Assembly: GCF_017876655.1 (NCBI RefSeq)
Contig: NZ_JAGIOK010000001.1
Coordinates: 124,001-188,000, forward strand
Direction: 5' to 3'
Length of the DNA: 64,000 nt
Source of the DNA: Microbacterium imperiale
GTDB lineage: Bacteria > Actinomycetota > Actinomycetes > Actinomycetales > Microbacteriaceae
The notes under the pieces are model-generated. The model ran no database searches, was not told the DNA's origin, and saw only the letters and a list, made by a program, of their open reading frames with translations. Positions 24,695 through 33,024 of this stretch are shown in pieces; the stretch's first letter is position 1, and each line of letters opens with the position of its first letter. A program made the position numbers and the translations under genes.

Positions 24695-24711
24695 GCTCCG
24701 AGGGCGATCGC
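24674..24711 (+). terminator. Terminator hairpin with the stop codon in its loop
   Basis: Arms at 24674-24690 and 24695-24711 pair over 17 bp with a single C/A mismatch. The 4-nt loop is ATGA, whose TGA is the stop of the MDR gene. The left arm is therefore coding. It also lies downstream of the convergent pfpI-type gene. Confidence 0.7.
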
Positions 24712-24722
24712 GAGTCGCAGCG

Positions 24723-25271
24723 TCAGACCGTCTGACCGGCGTGCTGCCCTTCCTCGACCTCTTCGATCACCTTCGCGTTGAACGCGGGCAGGTCATCGGG
24801 GGTGCGGCTCGACACGAGACCCTGGTCCACGACCACCTCCTCGTCGACCCAGTTCGCGCCGGCGTTGACGAGGTCGGTGCGCAGGCTCGGGAAGCTCGTG
24901 AGCGTGCGGCCCGAGAGCACGTCCGCCTCCGCGAGGATCCACGCCGCGTGACAGATGGCACCCACCGGCTTGTGCTGCTCGAAGAATTCACGGGCGAAGT
25001 CCACGGCGTTGGGGTCCAGGCGCAGGTTGTCTGCGTTGACGACGCCGCCCGGAAGGACGAGCGCGTCGTAGTCGTCTGCGGAAGCGTCCGCCGAGACCAC
25101 GTCAACCCGCTGCGCGTGACCGTTCTTGCCGGTGATCTCGCCGGCCTCGGGGGCGACGAGGACGACCGTGGCGCCCGCGTCCGACACGGCCTGCCACGGC
25201 GAGGTCAGTTCGCTGTCCTCGAAGCCGTCGGTTGCCAGGAATGCGATTCTCTTGCCATCGAGTGTGCTCAT
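24723..25271 (-). CDS. DJ-1/PfpI-family protein
   Basis: The 182-aa cytosolic protein has the class I glutamine-amidotransferase-like fold: an acidic residue in DGFEDSEL (about 15-22) and the nucleophile C107 in GAICHAAW with the following His. Family members include stress-induced deglycases and chaperones of the YhbO/PfpI type. Length and motifs fit that branch rather than ThiJ. ATG 25271 begins MSTLDGKRIAFLATDGFED. The true substrate is not predictable. Confidence 0.88.
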   Translation of the reverse strand: MSTLDGKRIAFLATDGFEDSELTSPWQAVSDAGATVVLVAPEAGEITGKNGHAQRVDVVSADASADDYDALVLPGGVVNADNLRLDPNAVDFAREFFEQHKPVGAICHAAWILAEADVLSGRTLTSFPSLRTDLVNAGANWVDEEVVVDQGLVSSRTPDDLPAFNAKVIEEVEEGQHAGQTV

Positions 25272-25357
25272 GTCGGCGACGCTACGCGCTGGGTGCCGCC
25301 GATTCGACGCGCTTGACAGCACCGGCGACGCATGGTCCAGGGAGACGGCAGCGGGGT

Positions 25358-25363
25358 TACGAT
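25358..25363 (+). promoter_or_regulatory. Candidate -10 hexamer TACGAT of leaderless small-peptide gene
   Basis: TACGAT, six bases (GGCGGA), then the ATG of the 39-aa CCGGGCC peptide; the same geometry as at ispH, glpX and dapE. GGCGGA touches the ATG and is too close to be a ribosome-binding site. Confidence 0.45.
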
Positions 25364-25369
25364 GGCGGA

Positions 25370-25489
25370 ATGTCCACAGCATCCACTCCTCAGCCCCAGA
25401 CTCTGCAGCCGGTTCCCGACGAGAAGAACCTGCTGAAGAACGACGAAGCCGCCTCGTGCTGCGGCGGAGGCTGCTGCTCCACGTCCTGA
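25370..25489 (+). CDS. 39-residue peptide ending in a CCGGGCC tetracysteine motif
   Basis: The product is polar with a Pro/Gln-rich front (STASTPQPQTLQPVPDEK), then LLKNDEAAS and the terminal CCGGGCC-STS. It is the only place in the window with two vicinal cysteine pairs. There is no signal peptide or helix. It has its own -10-like element, ATG and stop and is followed within 20 bp by a strong terminator, so it looks like a monocistronic gene. Metal or metalloid binding, or a precursor peptide, are possibilities from composition alone. I know of no established function. Confidence 0.65.
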   Translation: MSTASTPQPQTLQPVPDEKNLLKNDEAASCCGGGCCSTS

Positions 25490-25508
25490 GCCTCCCGCTC
25501 TCGGGCTC

Positions 25509-25551
25509 ACGACGAAGCCGCCGGTGCTGATGCACGCGGCGGCTTCGTCGT
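25509..25551. terminator. Strong hairpin between the CCGGGCC gene and the MFS gene
   Basis: ACGACGAAGCCGCCG and CGGCGGCTTCGTCGT form a 15-bp perfect stem; an inner GTGC-TGAT-GCAC lengthens it with one bulge. The left arm nearly repeats a stretch inside the peptide gene (around 25440: ACGACGAAGCCGCC then GTGCTG). It serves both convergent genes. Confidence 0.82.
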
Positions 25552-25563
25552 ATCGGAGGGTCG

Positions 25564-27069
25564 TCAGTGCGGAGCCGGGGCCCCGTCGGGGCTGTCGGCC
25601 GGCTTGCGGATGAGGAGTGCGCCGATGATCAGCGGCGACGCGATGATGGCGGCGACCAGGAACGCCGCGCGAGCACCCGCCGCGCCGGCGGCGGCCGTCC
25701 CGGGGTCCACCGCTCCGGCCTCGGCCGCGGACATGACCGTGATCAACAGGGCGATGCCGGCCGCACCCGCCACCTGCTGCATCGTCGAGACGATCGCGCT
25801 GCCGTATGAGTAGAACCGGGGCTGGAGCGAGCCGAGCGACGCGGTGAACAGCGGCGTGAACGACATCGCGAGTCCGAGCGAGAGCACCGTCTGCAGGGCG
25901 AGCAGCTGCCAGATGGAGGTCGTCTCGCTGAGCGTCGTGAAGGTCCACAGGATGCCGGTGACGAGCAGGGCCCCCGGAACGAGGAGGACTCGCGTTCCCC
26001 ACCGGTCGTAGACACGGCCGATGAACGGCCCGGCGATGCCCATCGCGAGCGATCCCGGCAGGACGACGAGTCCGGACTCGAGCGCCGACAGACCGAGCAC
26101 GTTCTGCATGTAGAGCGGCAGGAGCGTGATGACACCGAAGAAGGCCATCGACATGACGGCCAGCTGGGCGACCGAGAGCGAGAAGTTCAGCGACCGGAAC
26201 ACCCGCAGGTCGAGGAGGGCCTCGTCGGAGCGCTGCAGCCGCAGTTGGCGCCAGACGAAGGCCGCGAGGGCGAGGACCCCGATCGTGAGTGCTAGGATCA
26301 GCGGCAGCTGCCCACCGGCGGGTGCGGCATCGGCTTCGCCGCCATGGCCGGCGGCGCCGATCTGGTTGAGCCCGAACACGAGCCCGCCGAAGCCGAACGC
26401 GGACAGGACGATCGACAGGACATCGAGCGGTGCGCGGCGGGTCGAGCCGAGGTTGTGGATCCACATCACGCCGACCGTGAGAGCGACGAGCGCGATCGGG
26501 AGGACGATGCCGAAGATCCAGCGCCAGCTCAGCGTGTCGAGCAGGAACCCCGAGAGCGTCGGGCCGATCGCCGGGGCGAGAGACATCACGATGCTGACCC
26601 GTCCCATCATGCGGCCGCGGGCGTGCGGCGGCACGACCGTCATCAGGGTGGTCATGAGCAGGGGCATCATGATCGCCGTTCCCGAGGCCTGCACGACGCG
26701 GGCCACGAGCAGCACCGGGAATCCCGGCGCCAGCAGGGCGATGAGCGTGCCTGCCGAGAACAGGCTCATGGCCGCCGTGAAGACCGCGCGCGTCGTGAAG
26801 CGCTGCAGCAGGAAGCCCGTGATGGGGATCACGACCGCCATCGTCAGCATGAACGCGGTCGTCAGCCATTGCGCCGCGACGGCCGTGATGCCGAAGTCGA
26901 CGATGAGATGGGGGATGGCGACGCCCATCGTCGTCTCGTTGAGGATCGCCACGAAGGCCGCGACCAGCAGCAGCCAGATCACGCGATTCGCCTCGGCGGA
27001 GACGACGGTGGGCACCGGTGCCGTCGCGGAGACGGCGGAGTCGGTAGCGGACGACGGCGCGACGGCCAT
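25564..27069 (-). CDS. DHA2-type (14-helix) major facilitator exporter
   Basis: The 501-aa membrane protein has 14 predicted helices. It has the antiporter motif (FLLDTLSWRWIFGIVLPIA, about residues 175-193) and the loop 2-3 region (GFLLQRFTTRAVFTAAM) of EmrB/QacA-like drug:H+ antiporters. The N-terminus (1-30) is Ala/Ser/Val-rich and cytoplasmic. ATG 27069 follows GAGGAGCCCCT. No TetR or MarR regulator is adjacent. The substrate is unknown; multidrug export is the family norm. Confidence 0.9.
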   Translation of the reverse strand: MAVAPSSATDSAVSATAPVPTVVSAEANRVIWLLLVAAFVAILNETTMGVAIPHLIVDFGITAVAAQWLTTAFMLTMAVVIPITGFLLQRFTTRAVFTAAMSLFSAGTLIALLAPGFPVLLVARVVQASGTAIMMPLLMTTLMTVVPPHARGRMMGRVSIVMSLAPAIGPTLSGFLLDTLSWRWIFGIVLPIALVALTVGVMWIHNLGSTRRAPLDVLSIVLSAFGFGGLVFGLNQIGAAGHGGEADAAPAGGQLPLILALTIGVLALAAFVWRQLRLQRSDEALLDLRVFRSLNFSLSVAQLAVMSMAFFGVITLLPLYMQNVLGLSALESGLVVLPGSLAMGIAGPFIGRVYDRWGTRVLLVPGALLVTGILWTFTTLSETTSIWQLLALQTVLSLGLAMSFTPLFTASLGSLQPRFYSYGSAIVSTMQQVAGAAGIALLITVMSAAEAGAVDPGTAAAGAAGARAAFLVAAIIASPLIIGALLIRKPADSPDGAPAPH

Positions 27070-27186
27070 AGGGGCTCCTCGGGGAAAGATCGGTCGTCAT
27101 CCGAAGACAGACGTGCAGAGGGGCAACACCCTCGCGAGACGATTATTCCCGGTGGCGACGCGCCGGCCGCACACGTCCCGAGCTGT

Positions 27187-28143
27187 TCACCAGAGGCGTG
27201 CCGCCCGCAGCAGCTCCGCCGCGTCGCCGGCGCCCGACCGGTGGCCCGGAGCCCGAGCGATGAAGTCGCGGACGAGGGCGCCCACACGGCGCCGGTAGTC
27301 GGGGTCGGGATGGGTCTGCGCGATGCGCACGAGCGGTGGCACGTCGAGGTCGAGCACGAGGTCCACGCGCGCTTGCGCAGCGGCGCGGGCGTCGGCGGCG
27401 TCGAGCACCGCGAGGCCGCCGCGGAGTCCTTCGATGTAGTCGATCAGCACCGGAAGCTGTGCCCGGTGCTGAGTGATCGACGAGCCGTCGGCGCGTTCGC
27501 GCCACTGCACGACGACATCGGGGATGACGTCGAAGGCGCGCGCCCGGGTGTACATCTGCTGCGCGACGAGCTGATCCTCGTACAGCCGGTCGTCGGGGAA
27601 GCGCAGCCGGTTGCGGCGCCAGAACTCGACGCGGCTCGCCTTCGACCACGCGACGATGTTGCCCGATGCCGCCGGGTGGTCCGACAGCGTCACCCCTCGT
27701 CGCTCCGGATCCGTCGCCGCGGCGACCCAGGGCTGGACGGGTCCGGGGGCGTACCCCTCGTCGGTCGGTCGCAGCCGGACGTACGCGCCGACCACGAAGT
27801 CGGAGCCCGTCGCGTCGAGGGTGCCGACGAGTCGCTCGAGCGCGCGCGGAGTCAGGATGTCGTCGGCATCGAGGAAAGCGACGAACGGTGTCTCGACCAG
27901 ATCGAGCCCGGCGTTGCGTGCGGCCCCGAGGCCGCGAGGCCGGTCGTGGGTGACGACGCGGAACCGCGGGTCGGTCGCGGCGGCCCTGTGGAACAGCGAG
28001 CCGGTCGCGTCGCGGGAGCCGTCGTCGATGAGGATCGCACGCCACGCCGGGAGGGTCTGCGTGCGGAGTGACTCCAGGGCCTCCTCGGCGTAGGGGGCGA
28101 CGTCGCGACCGGGGACGATGACGGTGACGACCGGCGTGCTCAC
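27187..28143 (-). CDS. Family 2 glycosyltransferase
   Basis: The 318-aa GT-A enzyme carries TVIVPGRDVAPYAEEALESL (about residues 5-25), the nucleotide-sugar site LIDDGSRDATG (about 37-47), RGLGAARNAGLD and the metal-binding FLDADD motif near residue 88. There is no membrane helix. The GTG start at 28143 overlaps the cysteine desulfurase stop by 4 nt (GTGA), so it is translated as the last gene of the NAD operon. A cell-wall or exopolysaccharide role would be usual for the family; the donor and acceptor are unknown. Confidence 0.88.
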   Translation of the reverse strand: MSTPVVTVIVPGRDVAPYAEEALESLRTQTLPAWRAILIDDGSRDATGSLFHRAAATDPRFRVVTHDRPRGLGAARNAGLDLVETPFVAFLDADDILTPRALERLVGTLDATGSDFVVGAYVRLRPTDEGYAPGPVQPWVAAATDPERRGVTLSDHPAASGNIVAWSKASRVEFWRRNRLRFPDDRLYEDQLVAQQMYTRARAFDVIPDVVVQWRERADGSSITQHRAQLPVLIDYIEGLRGGLAVLDAADARAAAQARVDLVLDLDVPPLVRIAQTHPDPDYRRRVGALVRDFIARAPGHRSGAGDAAELLRAARLW

Positions 28144-29270
28144 GCTGCTGATCGTACTGCGGCGACGGCCGCGCCCAACGCGTCCGCGAGGACGGCGGGG
28201 GTCGGAGGTTCGGAGCGGTCGAAGCTGAACCGCACGGCTGTCCGCGCTTCGTCCTCGTTCAGTCCGATCGCCGTCAGCACGTGCGAGGCGTCTGTGCTCC
28301 CGGCCGAGCAGGCCGACCCGCTGCTGGTGACGATGCCGCGGCGCTCGAGCTCGAGCAGGACGGCCTCGCCCGAGGTGCCGACGAACACGAACGACGCGAG
28401 GCCCGGCAGGCGATCGACGGCATCGCCCGTGAGGCGACTGCCGGGGATCGTCGCGAGCACGCGGTCGGTGAAGGCCCTGCGAGCAGCGGTCGCGCGCGAC
28501 GCGGCATCCGCTCGCTCGTGCTCGGCCAGCTCCAGCGCGACGGCGAGGCCCACGGCGCCCGCGACGTTCTGGGTGCCTGCGCGGCGCCCGCGTTCCTGCC
28601 CTCCGCCGTGCAGGAGGGGCTCGAGCGGGAGGCGTCCGCGGACGGCGAGCGCACCGATGCCCTGCGGTGCGCCGAGCTTGTGCCCGGCGATCGAGAGCGC
28701 GGCCGCCCCCGTACCCGACAGCGGCAGCCACCCCGCGGCCTGGACGGCGTCGACGTGGAGCGGGATGCCGCCCGCGGCCGCGGCGACGGCGGCGAGGTCC
28801 TGCACCGTCCCGATCTCGTTGTTGGCGTACCCGATGCTGATCACCGCGGTGTCGACGCGCACGGCGGCCGCGATGTCGGCGGGGCGCACCCGTCCGTGCG
28901 CGTCGACCGGGAGGATGTCGAGGTCGTAGTCGTGCATGCGCTCGAGGTAGCGGCAGACGGCGAGGACGGAGGAGTGCTCGATCGCGGTCGTGATCACGTG
29001 ACCGGGCCGACGTCCCCGTGCACCGAGCGCGATGCCGGCGATGGCGAGGTTGTTCGCTTCGGTGCCGCCGGAGGTGAAGACGACGTCTCCCGCCCGCATG
29101 CCGAGCACGGCGGCGATACGCCGACGCGCGTCCTCGAGTGCCGCCGAGACGTCCTCGCCGACGGTGTGGACACTGGAGGGGTTGCCGTAGCGGCCCAGGA
29201 GGAACGGCGCCATCGCGTCGAGGACCTCGGGGCGCACCGGGCCGCCGGCCGCATGGTCGAGGTACAGCAT
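28140..29270 (-). CDS. Cysteine desulfurase (NifS/IscS-like) of the NAD operon
   Basis: The 376-aa PLP enzyme releases sulfur from cysteine as an enzyme persulfide. The PLP lysine is K198 (SIAGHKLGAPQG), and the persulfide cysteine is C321 in SSGSACSAGS, the class I loop. Because it overlaps nadC by one base and is cotranscribed with nadA, whose product needs a [4Fe-4S] cluster, its likely job is to supply or repair that cluster. The general Fe-S supply in actinobacteria is usually SUF, so this is a dedicated copy by inference. Confidence 0.92.
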   Translation of the reverse strand: MLYLDHAAGGPVRPEVLDAMAPFLLGRYGNPSSVHTVGEDVSAALEDARRRIAAVLGMRAGDVVFTSGGTEANNLAIAGIALGARGRRPGHVITTAIEHSSVLAVCRYLERMHDYDLDILPVDAHGRVRPADIAAAVRVDTAVISIGYANNEIGTVQDLAAVAAAAGGIPLHVDAVQAAGWLPLSGTGAAALSIAGHKLGAPQGIGALAVRGRLPLEPLLHGGGQERGRRAGTQNVAGAVGLAVALELAEHERADAASRATAARRAFTDRVLATIPGSRLTGDAVDRLPGLASFVFVGTSGEAVLLELERRGIVTSSGSACSAGSTDASHVLTAIGLNEDEARTAVRFSFDRSEPPTPAVLADALGAAVAAVRSAA

Positions 29271-30139
29271 CAGGGGGCCGCGTCCGCCGGCTCCGACCCG
29301 AGATCGAGTCCCAGATCCAGCGCGGCGGCGGAGTGGGTGAGCGCGCCCACCGAGATGACATCGACACCCGTCTCGGCGATCGCCCGCACCGAGTCGAGCG
29401 TGACACCGCCCGACGCCTCGACGATCGCGCGTCCGGCGATCAGCTGCACGCCGCGGCGCAGGTCCGGCAGCGAGAAGTTGTCGAGCATGACCGTGTCGAC
29501 CCCGGCGGCGAGCACCGGCTCGATCTGGTCGATGCGGTCGACCTCGACCTCGATATGCGTCGTGTGCGGCAGGGTCGCCTTCGCGTGGCGCAGCCCCTCG
29601 GTGAGCGAGAGACCGCCGGCGGTGATGACACCGAGGTGGTTGTCTTTGAGCATCACCGCGTCCGACAGCGAGAAGCGGTGATTCGCGCCGCCGCCGTCAC
29701 GGACGGCGGCGCGTTCCACGGCGCGCAGGCCCGGCGTGGTTTTGCGGGTGTCGGCGATGCGCACACCGGTGCCGGCGATGGCGTCGACGTACCGGCGGGT
29801 GAGGGTCGCGATGCCCGACATGCGCTGCGCGAAGTTCAGACCGACGCGCTCGGCCGTCAGGACGGCCCGTGCCGGCCCGGCAACGGTGGCCAGCACCGCA
29901 CCGGGGCAGATGCGCGCGCCATCCGGGACCTGCATCGTGACGGAGCAGTCCGGGTCGGTCAGCGTGAACGCCGCCGCGAAGAACGCCCCGCCGCTGAACA
30001 CCCCGGCGGCACGGCTGACGAGCTGCGCTGACATCCGCGCGTCGGCCGGGACGAACGCGGCGCTGGTGAGATCGCCCCAGGGGGCGTCCTCGTCGAGCGC
30101 GGACTGGACGAGGCGGGAGATGTGACGAGCGGGGAGCAT
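29270..30139 (-). CDS. nadC: Nicotinate-nucleotide diphosphorylase (carboxylating)
   Basis: The 289-aa enzyme converts quinolinate and PRPP to nicotinate mononucleotide, CO2 and PPi. Characteristic segments are the N-terminal EDAPWGDLTSAA (about residues 17-28), ERVGLNFAQRMSGIAT, RIADTRKTTPGLR, the GGGANHRFSLSDAVMLKDNH stretch and EASGGVTLDSVRAIAETGVD near the end. ATG 30139 shares a base with the nadB stop. Confidence 0.97.
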   Translation of the reverse strand: MLPARHISRLVQSALDEDAPWGDLTSAAFVPADARMSAQLVSRAAGVFSGGAFFAAAFTLTDPDCSVTMQVPDGARICPGAVLATVAGPARAVLTAERVGLNFAQRMSGIATLTRRYVDAIAGTGVRIADTRKTTPGLRAVERAAVRDGGGANHRFSLSDAVMLKDNHLGVITAGGLSLTEGLRHAKATLPHTTHIEVEVDRIDQIEPVLAAGVDTVMLDNFSLPDLRRGVQLIAGRAIVEASGGVTLDSVRAIAETGVDVISVGALTHSAAALDLGLDLGSEPADAAP

Positions 30140-31704
30140 CAGGCGACCTTGTGGGAGAAGAGGGCGGGTGCGGCGGCGTGGTCGGGCGCATCGTCGGAGC
30201 GGTGGTGCGAGCCCAGTGATCGCGGGCGTGCGAGGGCAGCCCGTGTGAGCGTGCTTGCCACGAGAAGCAGGTTCGCGTCCTCGTGCTCTCGGACCGATCG
30301 AGGTCCGGCCGGCCCGCTTCCCCAGGCGTCGAGGACGGTGAGCGCATGGCGCAGTCCCGCGGCATCCCGGCGCAGCCCGACGTGCTGCCACATGAGATGC
30401 TGCAGCGCCGTGCGCGAGAACGATGTGAGCGGAGCCGACGGTGACGGTCGGCCTTCCCGCGAGCCGACGGTGGGGTCGGCGGCGGCGCCGGAAGTCGGGG
30501 TGTCACGGCGCGCGGCACGGTGCTCGTCGGTCGCCAGCGCCGTCGCCGCCCGCGCCGCGAACACGGCGGCCTCGAGCAGCGAGTTCGACGCGAGCCGGTT
30601 CGCCCCGTGCACACCGGTGCGCGCGACCTCGCCGACGGCGTAGAGGCCCGGGATGCTCGTGCGCCCGTCGATGTCGGTGGCCACCCCTCCCATGGCGTAG
30701 TGGGCCGCGGGCGTGACCGGGATCGGCCGGCGCGCCCAGTCGAGACCGCGCGCGCGGAGTCGGCGGTCGATCGAGGGGAAGCGTTCGGCCAGGAAGGATG
30801 CCGTCTGCGTCGCCGTCGGCCGGATCGCCGTCGCGTCCAGCCAGACCGGACGGCCGTCCTGGCGGTCCATGACCTCGGCGATCGCCCGCGCCACGACGTC
30901 GCGCGGCGCGAGCTCGGCGGCGGGGTGGGCATCGCCGCAGAACCGGCGTCCCGTCTCATCCCGCAGCACCGCGCCCTCGCCGCGCACCGCCTCGGAGACC
31001 AGCTCGCCTCCGGGCAGCGCGGTGGGGTGGAACTGCACGAACTCCAGATCGGTCACGCGTGCCCCGGCGCGCAGGGCGAGGGCGATCCCGTCGGCGGTCG
31101 CCACCTCGGGGTTGGTCGTGTGCGCGAACAGGCGGCCCGCGCCGCCGGTAGCGAGAACGACGGCGTCGGCCTCGATCGTGGTGTCGGCTCCGCGGAAGAG
31201 GGCGCGAACCCCGCGAGCCCGACCGCGCCCGACGACGACCTCGGTCGCGAGGGTGTCGGTGCGGATCTCCACATCGGATGCGTCGAGCGCGGCGTTCAGC
31301 GCGGACTGGATGGCTGCCCCGGTGGCGTCACCGCCCGCGTGCAGAATCCGCGGCCGACCGTGTGCCCCCTCCAGCCCGAGGCTGAGGGTGCCGGCGGCAT
31401 CCCGGTCGAACGCGACACCGAGCCGCGCGAGCTCGTCGATGGCCGCCGGTCCCGCGGACACGAGGACGCGTGCCGCCGCCGGATCGACGATGCCGGCTCC
31501 CGCGGCGAGGGTGTCGGCCAGATGCGATGCCGCGTCGTCGGCGCCGCCGACCGCGGCGGCGATCCCGCCCTGCGCGTATGCGGTGTTGCCGTCGCCGAGG
31601 GCTCCCTTGCTCAGCAGTACGACCTCGCAGCCGGCGCGAGCCGCGTGCAGGGCGCAGAGCCCGCCGGCGAGTCCCGCACCGACCACGACCACGCGGGTCG
31701 TCAC
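30139..31704 (-). CDS. nadB: L-aspartate oxidase
   Basis: The 521-aa FAD enzyme oxidises L-aspartate to iminoaspartate, the substrate of NadA. The FAD loop VVVVGAGLAGGLCALHAARAG is at residues 5-25, followed by GGIAAAVGG, HAGGDATGAAI, the active-site EFVQFHPTALP with a downstream RGEGAVLRDETG, and YAMGGVATDIDGRTSIPGLYA near the C-terminal side. GTG 31704 overlaps the nadA stop by 4 nt. The C-terminal helical domain is present but carries a long Arg/Ser/Thr-rich insert near residues 405-430. Confidence 0.96.
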   Translation of the reverse strand: MTTRVVVVGAGLAGGLCALHAARAGCEVVLLSKGALGDGNTAYAQGGIAAAVGGADDAASHLADTLAAGAGIVDPAAARVLVSAGPAAIDELARLGVAFDRDAAGTLSLGLEGAHGRPRILHAGGDATGAAIQSALNAALDASDVEIRTDTLATEVVVGRGRARGVRALFRGADTTIEADAVVLATGGAGRLFAHTTNPEVATADGIALALRAGARVTDLEFVQFHPTALPGGELVSEAVRGEGAVLRDETGRRFCGDAHPAAELAPRDVVARAIAEVMDRQDGRPVWLDATAIRPTATQTASFLAERFPSIDRRLRARGLDWARRPIPVTPAAHYAMGGVATDIDGRTSIPGLYAVGEVARTGVHGANRLASNSLLEAAVFAARAATALATDEHRAARRDTPTSGAAADPTVGSREGRPSPSAPLTSFSRTALQHLMWQHVGLRRDAAGLRHALTVLDAWGSGPAGPRSVREHEDANLLLVASTLTRAALARPRSLGSHHRSDDAPDHAAAPALFSHKVA

Positions 31705-33014
31705 GGCCGCGCCGCCAGCATGCGTTCGAGGGCGACGCGGGCGGGGTCTGCGACGTCTCGCGGCACCTGGATGCGATTGGGCGTGCGGCCGGCGACGAGC
31801 TCGTCGAGCACCCACGCGAGATAGCCGGGGTGGATGCGGTACATCGTCGAGCACGGGCACACGACGGGATCGAGGCAGAAGATCTCGTGCTGCGGGTACT
31901 GCGCGGCGAGGCGCTGGACGAGGTTGATCTCGGTGCCGACGGCGAACGTGGTCGGCTCGGTCGCCGCGGCGATGGCCGTGCGGATGTACTCGGTCGATCC
32001 CGCCTCGTCGGCCGCGTCGACGACATCCATCGGGCACTCGGGGTGGACGATCACCCGCACTCCCGGGTGCTCGGCGCGTGCCCGGTCGATCTGCTCGACG
32101 GTGAACCGGCGATGCACCGAGCAGAAGCCGTGCCAGAGGATGACGCGAGCGCCGGCCAGTTCGTCGCGGTCGTTGCCTCCCCAGGCGCGGCGTGGATTCC
32201 ACAGCGGCATCCGGTCGAGCGGCACACCCATCGCCTTCGCCGTGTTGCGGCCCAGGTGCTGGTCGGGGAAGAACAGGACGCGACGTCCCCGTGCGAAGGC
32301 CCACTCGAGGACGGTGCGCGCGTTCGAGGAGGTGCAGACGATGCCGCCGTTACGGCCGACGAATCCCTTGATGGCCGCCGAGGAGTTCATGTACGTGACC
32401 GGCACGACGGGGAGCAGTCCGTCCGCGTCCGGCTGACTCAGATCGCCGTAGAGCTCGCCGAGCTGCTCCCAGCACTCCTCGACCTCGTCGATCGAGGCCA
32501 TGTCGGCCATCGAGCACCCCGCCGCGAGGTTCGGCAGGATGACCGCCTGGTCGGGTCGCGACAGCAGGTCGGCCGTCTCGGCCATGAAGTGGACGCCGCA
32601 GAAGACGATGGCCTCGGCTTCGGGATGGGACCGGGCCGCGCCCGCGAGCTGGAACGAGTCGCCGACGTAGTCCGCGTGGACGACGACCTCTTCGCGCTGG
32701 TAGAAGTGCCCGAGCACGACGACGCGGTCGCCGAGCACGGCTTTCGCCTCGCGGATGCGCTGCTCGAGCTCATGCTCCGACGCGCTCCGGTACCACGCGG
32801 GAAGCTCTCCCTGCCGCGGGGCTCCGGTCGGGATGACATCGCCCATCGACGACCCGGGACCGTAGCCGGGCCGCGTGTCGAACTCCCACGGGCCGGCAGC
32901 GAGATCCGTTGCGCAAGTCGCGGTGAGGGAGGCGCCGGCGACGATCGCCTGGATGCCGTGGTCGACGCTCGGGTCGAGGGGACGCGTGGTGAGCGGCAGA
33001 GATGTGACGGACAT
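31701..33014 (-). CDS. nadA: Quinolinate synthase
   Basis: The 437-aa [4Fe-4S] enzyme condenses iminoaspartate with DHAP to quinolinate. Motifs of the long actinobacterial form are HFYQREEVVVHADYVGDS, FCGVHFMAETADLL (first cluster Cys), TSSNARTVLEWA preceded by a Cys, HPECPMDVVD, and the last Cys near LDPVVCPCSTMYRI. ATG 33014 follows GAAGGAACC. It is the first enzyme gene of the overlapping nadA-nadB-nadC-desulfurase-GT2 unit and lies 10 bp behind the regulator gene. Confidence 0.97.
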   Translation of the reverse strand: MSVTSLPLTTRPLDPSVDHGIQAIVAGASLTATCATDLAAGPWEFDTRPGYGPGSSMGDVIPTGAPRQGELPAWYRSASEHELEQRIREAKAVLGDRVVVLGHFYQREEVVVHADYVGDSFQLAGAARSHPEAEAIVFCGVHFMAETADLLSRPDQAVILPNLAAGCSMADMASIDEVEECWEQLGELYGDLSQPDADGLLPVVPVTYMNSSAAIKGFVGRNGGIVCTSSNARTVLEWAFARGRRVLFFPDQHLGRNTAKAMGVPLDRMPLWNPRRAWGGNDRDELAGARVILWHGFCSVHRRFTVEQIDRARAEHPGVRVIVHPECPMDVVDAADEAGSTEYIRTAIAAATEPTTFAVGTEINLVQRLAAQYPQHEIFCLDPVVCPCSTMYRIHPGYLAWVLDELVAGRTPNRIQVPRDVADPARVALERMLAARP

Positions 33015-33024
33015 GACGGTTCCT

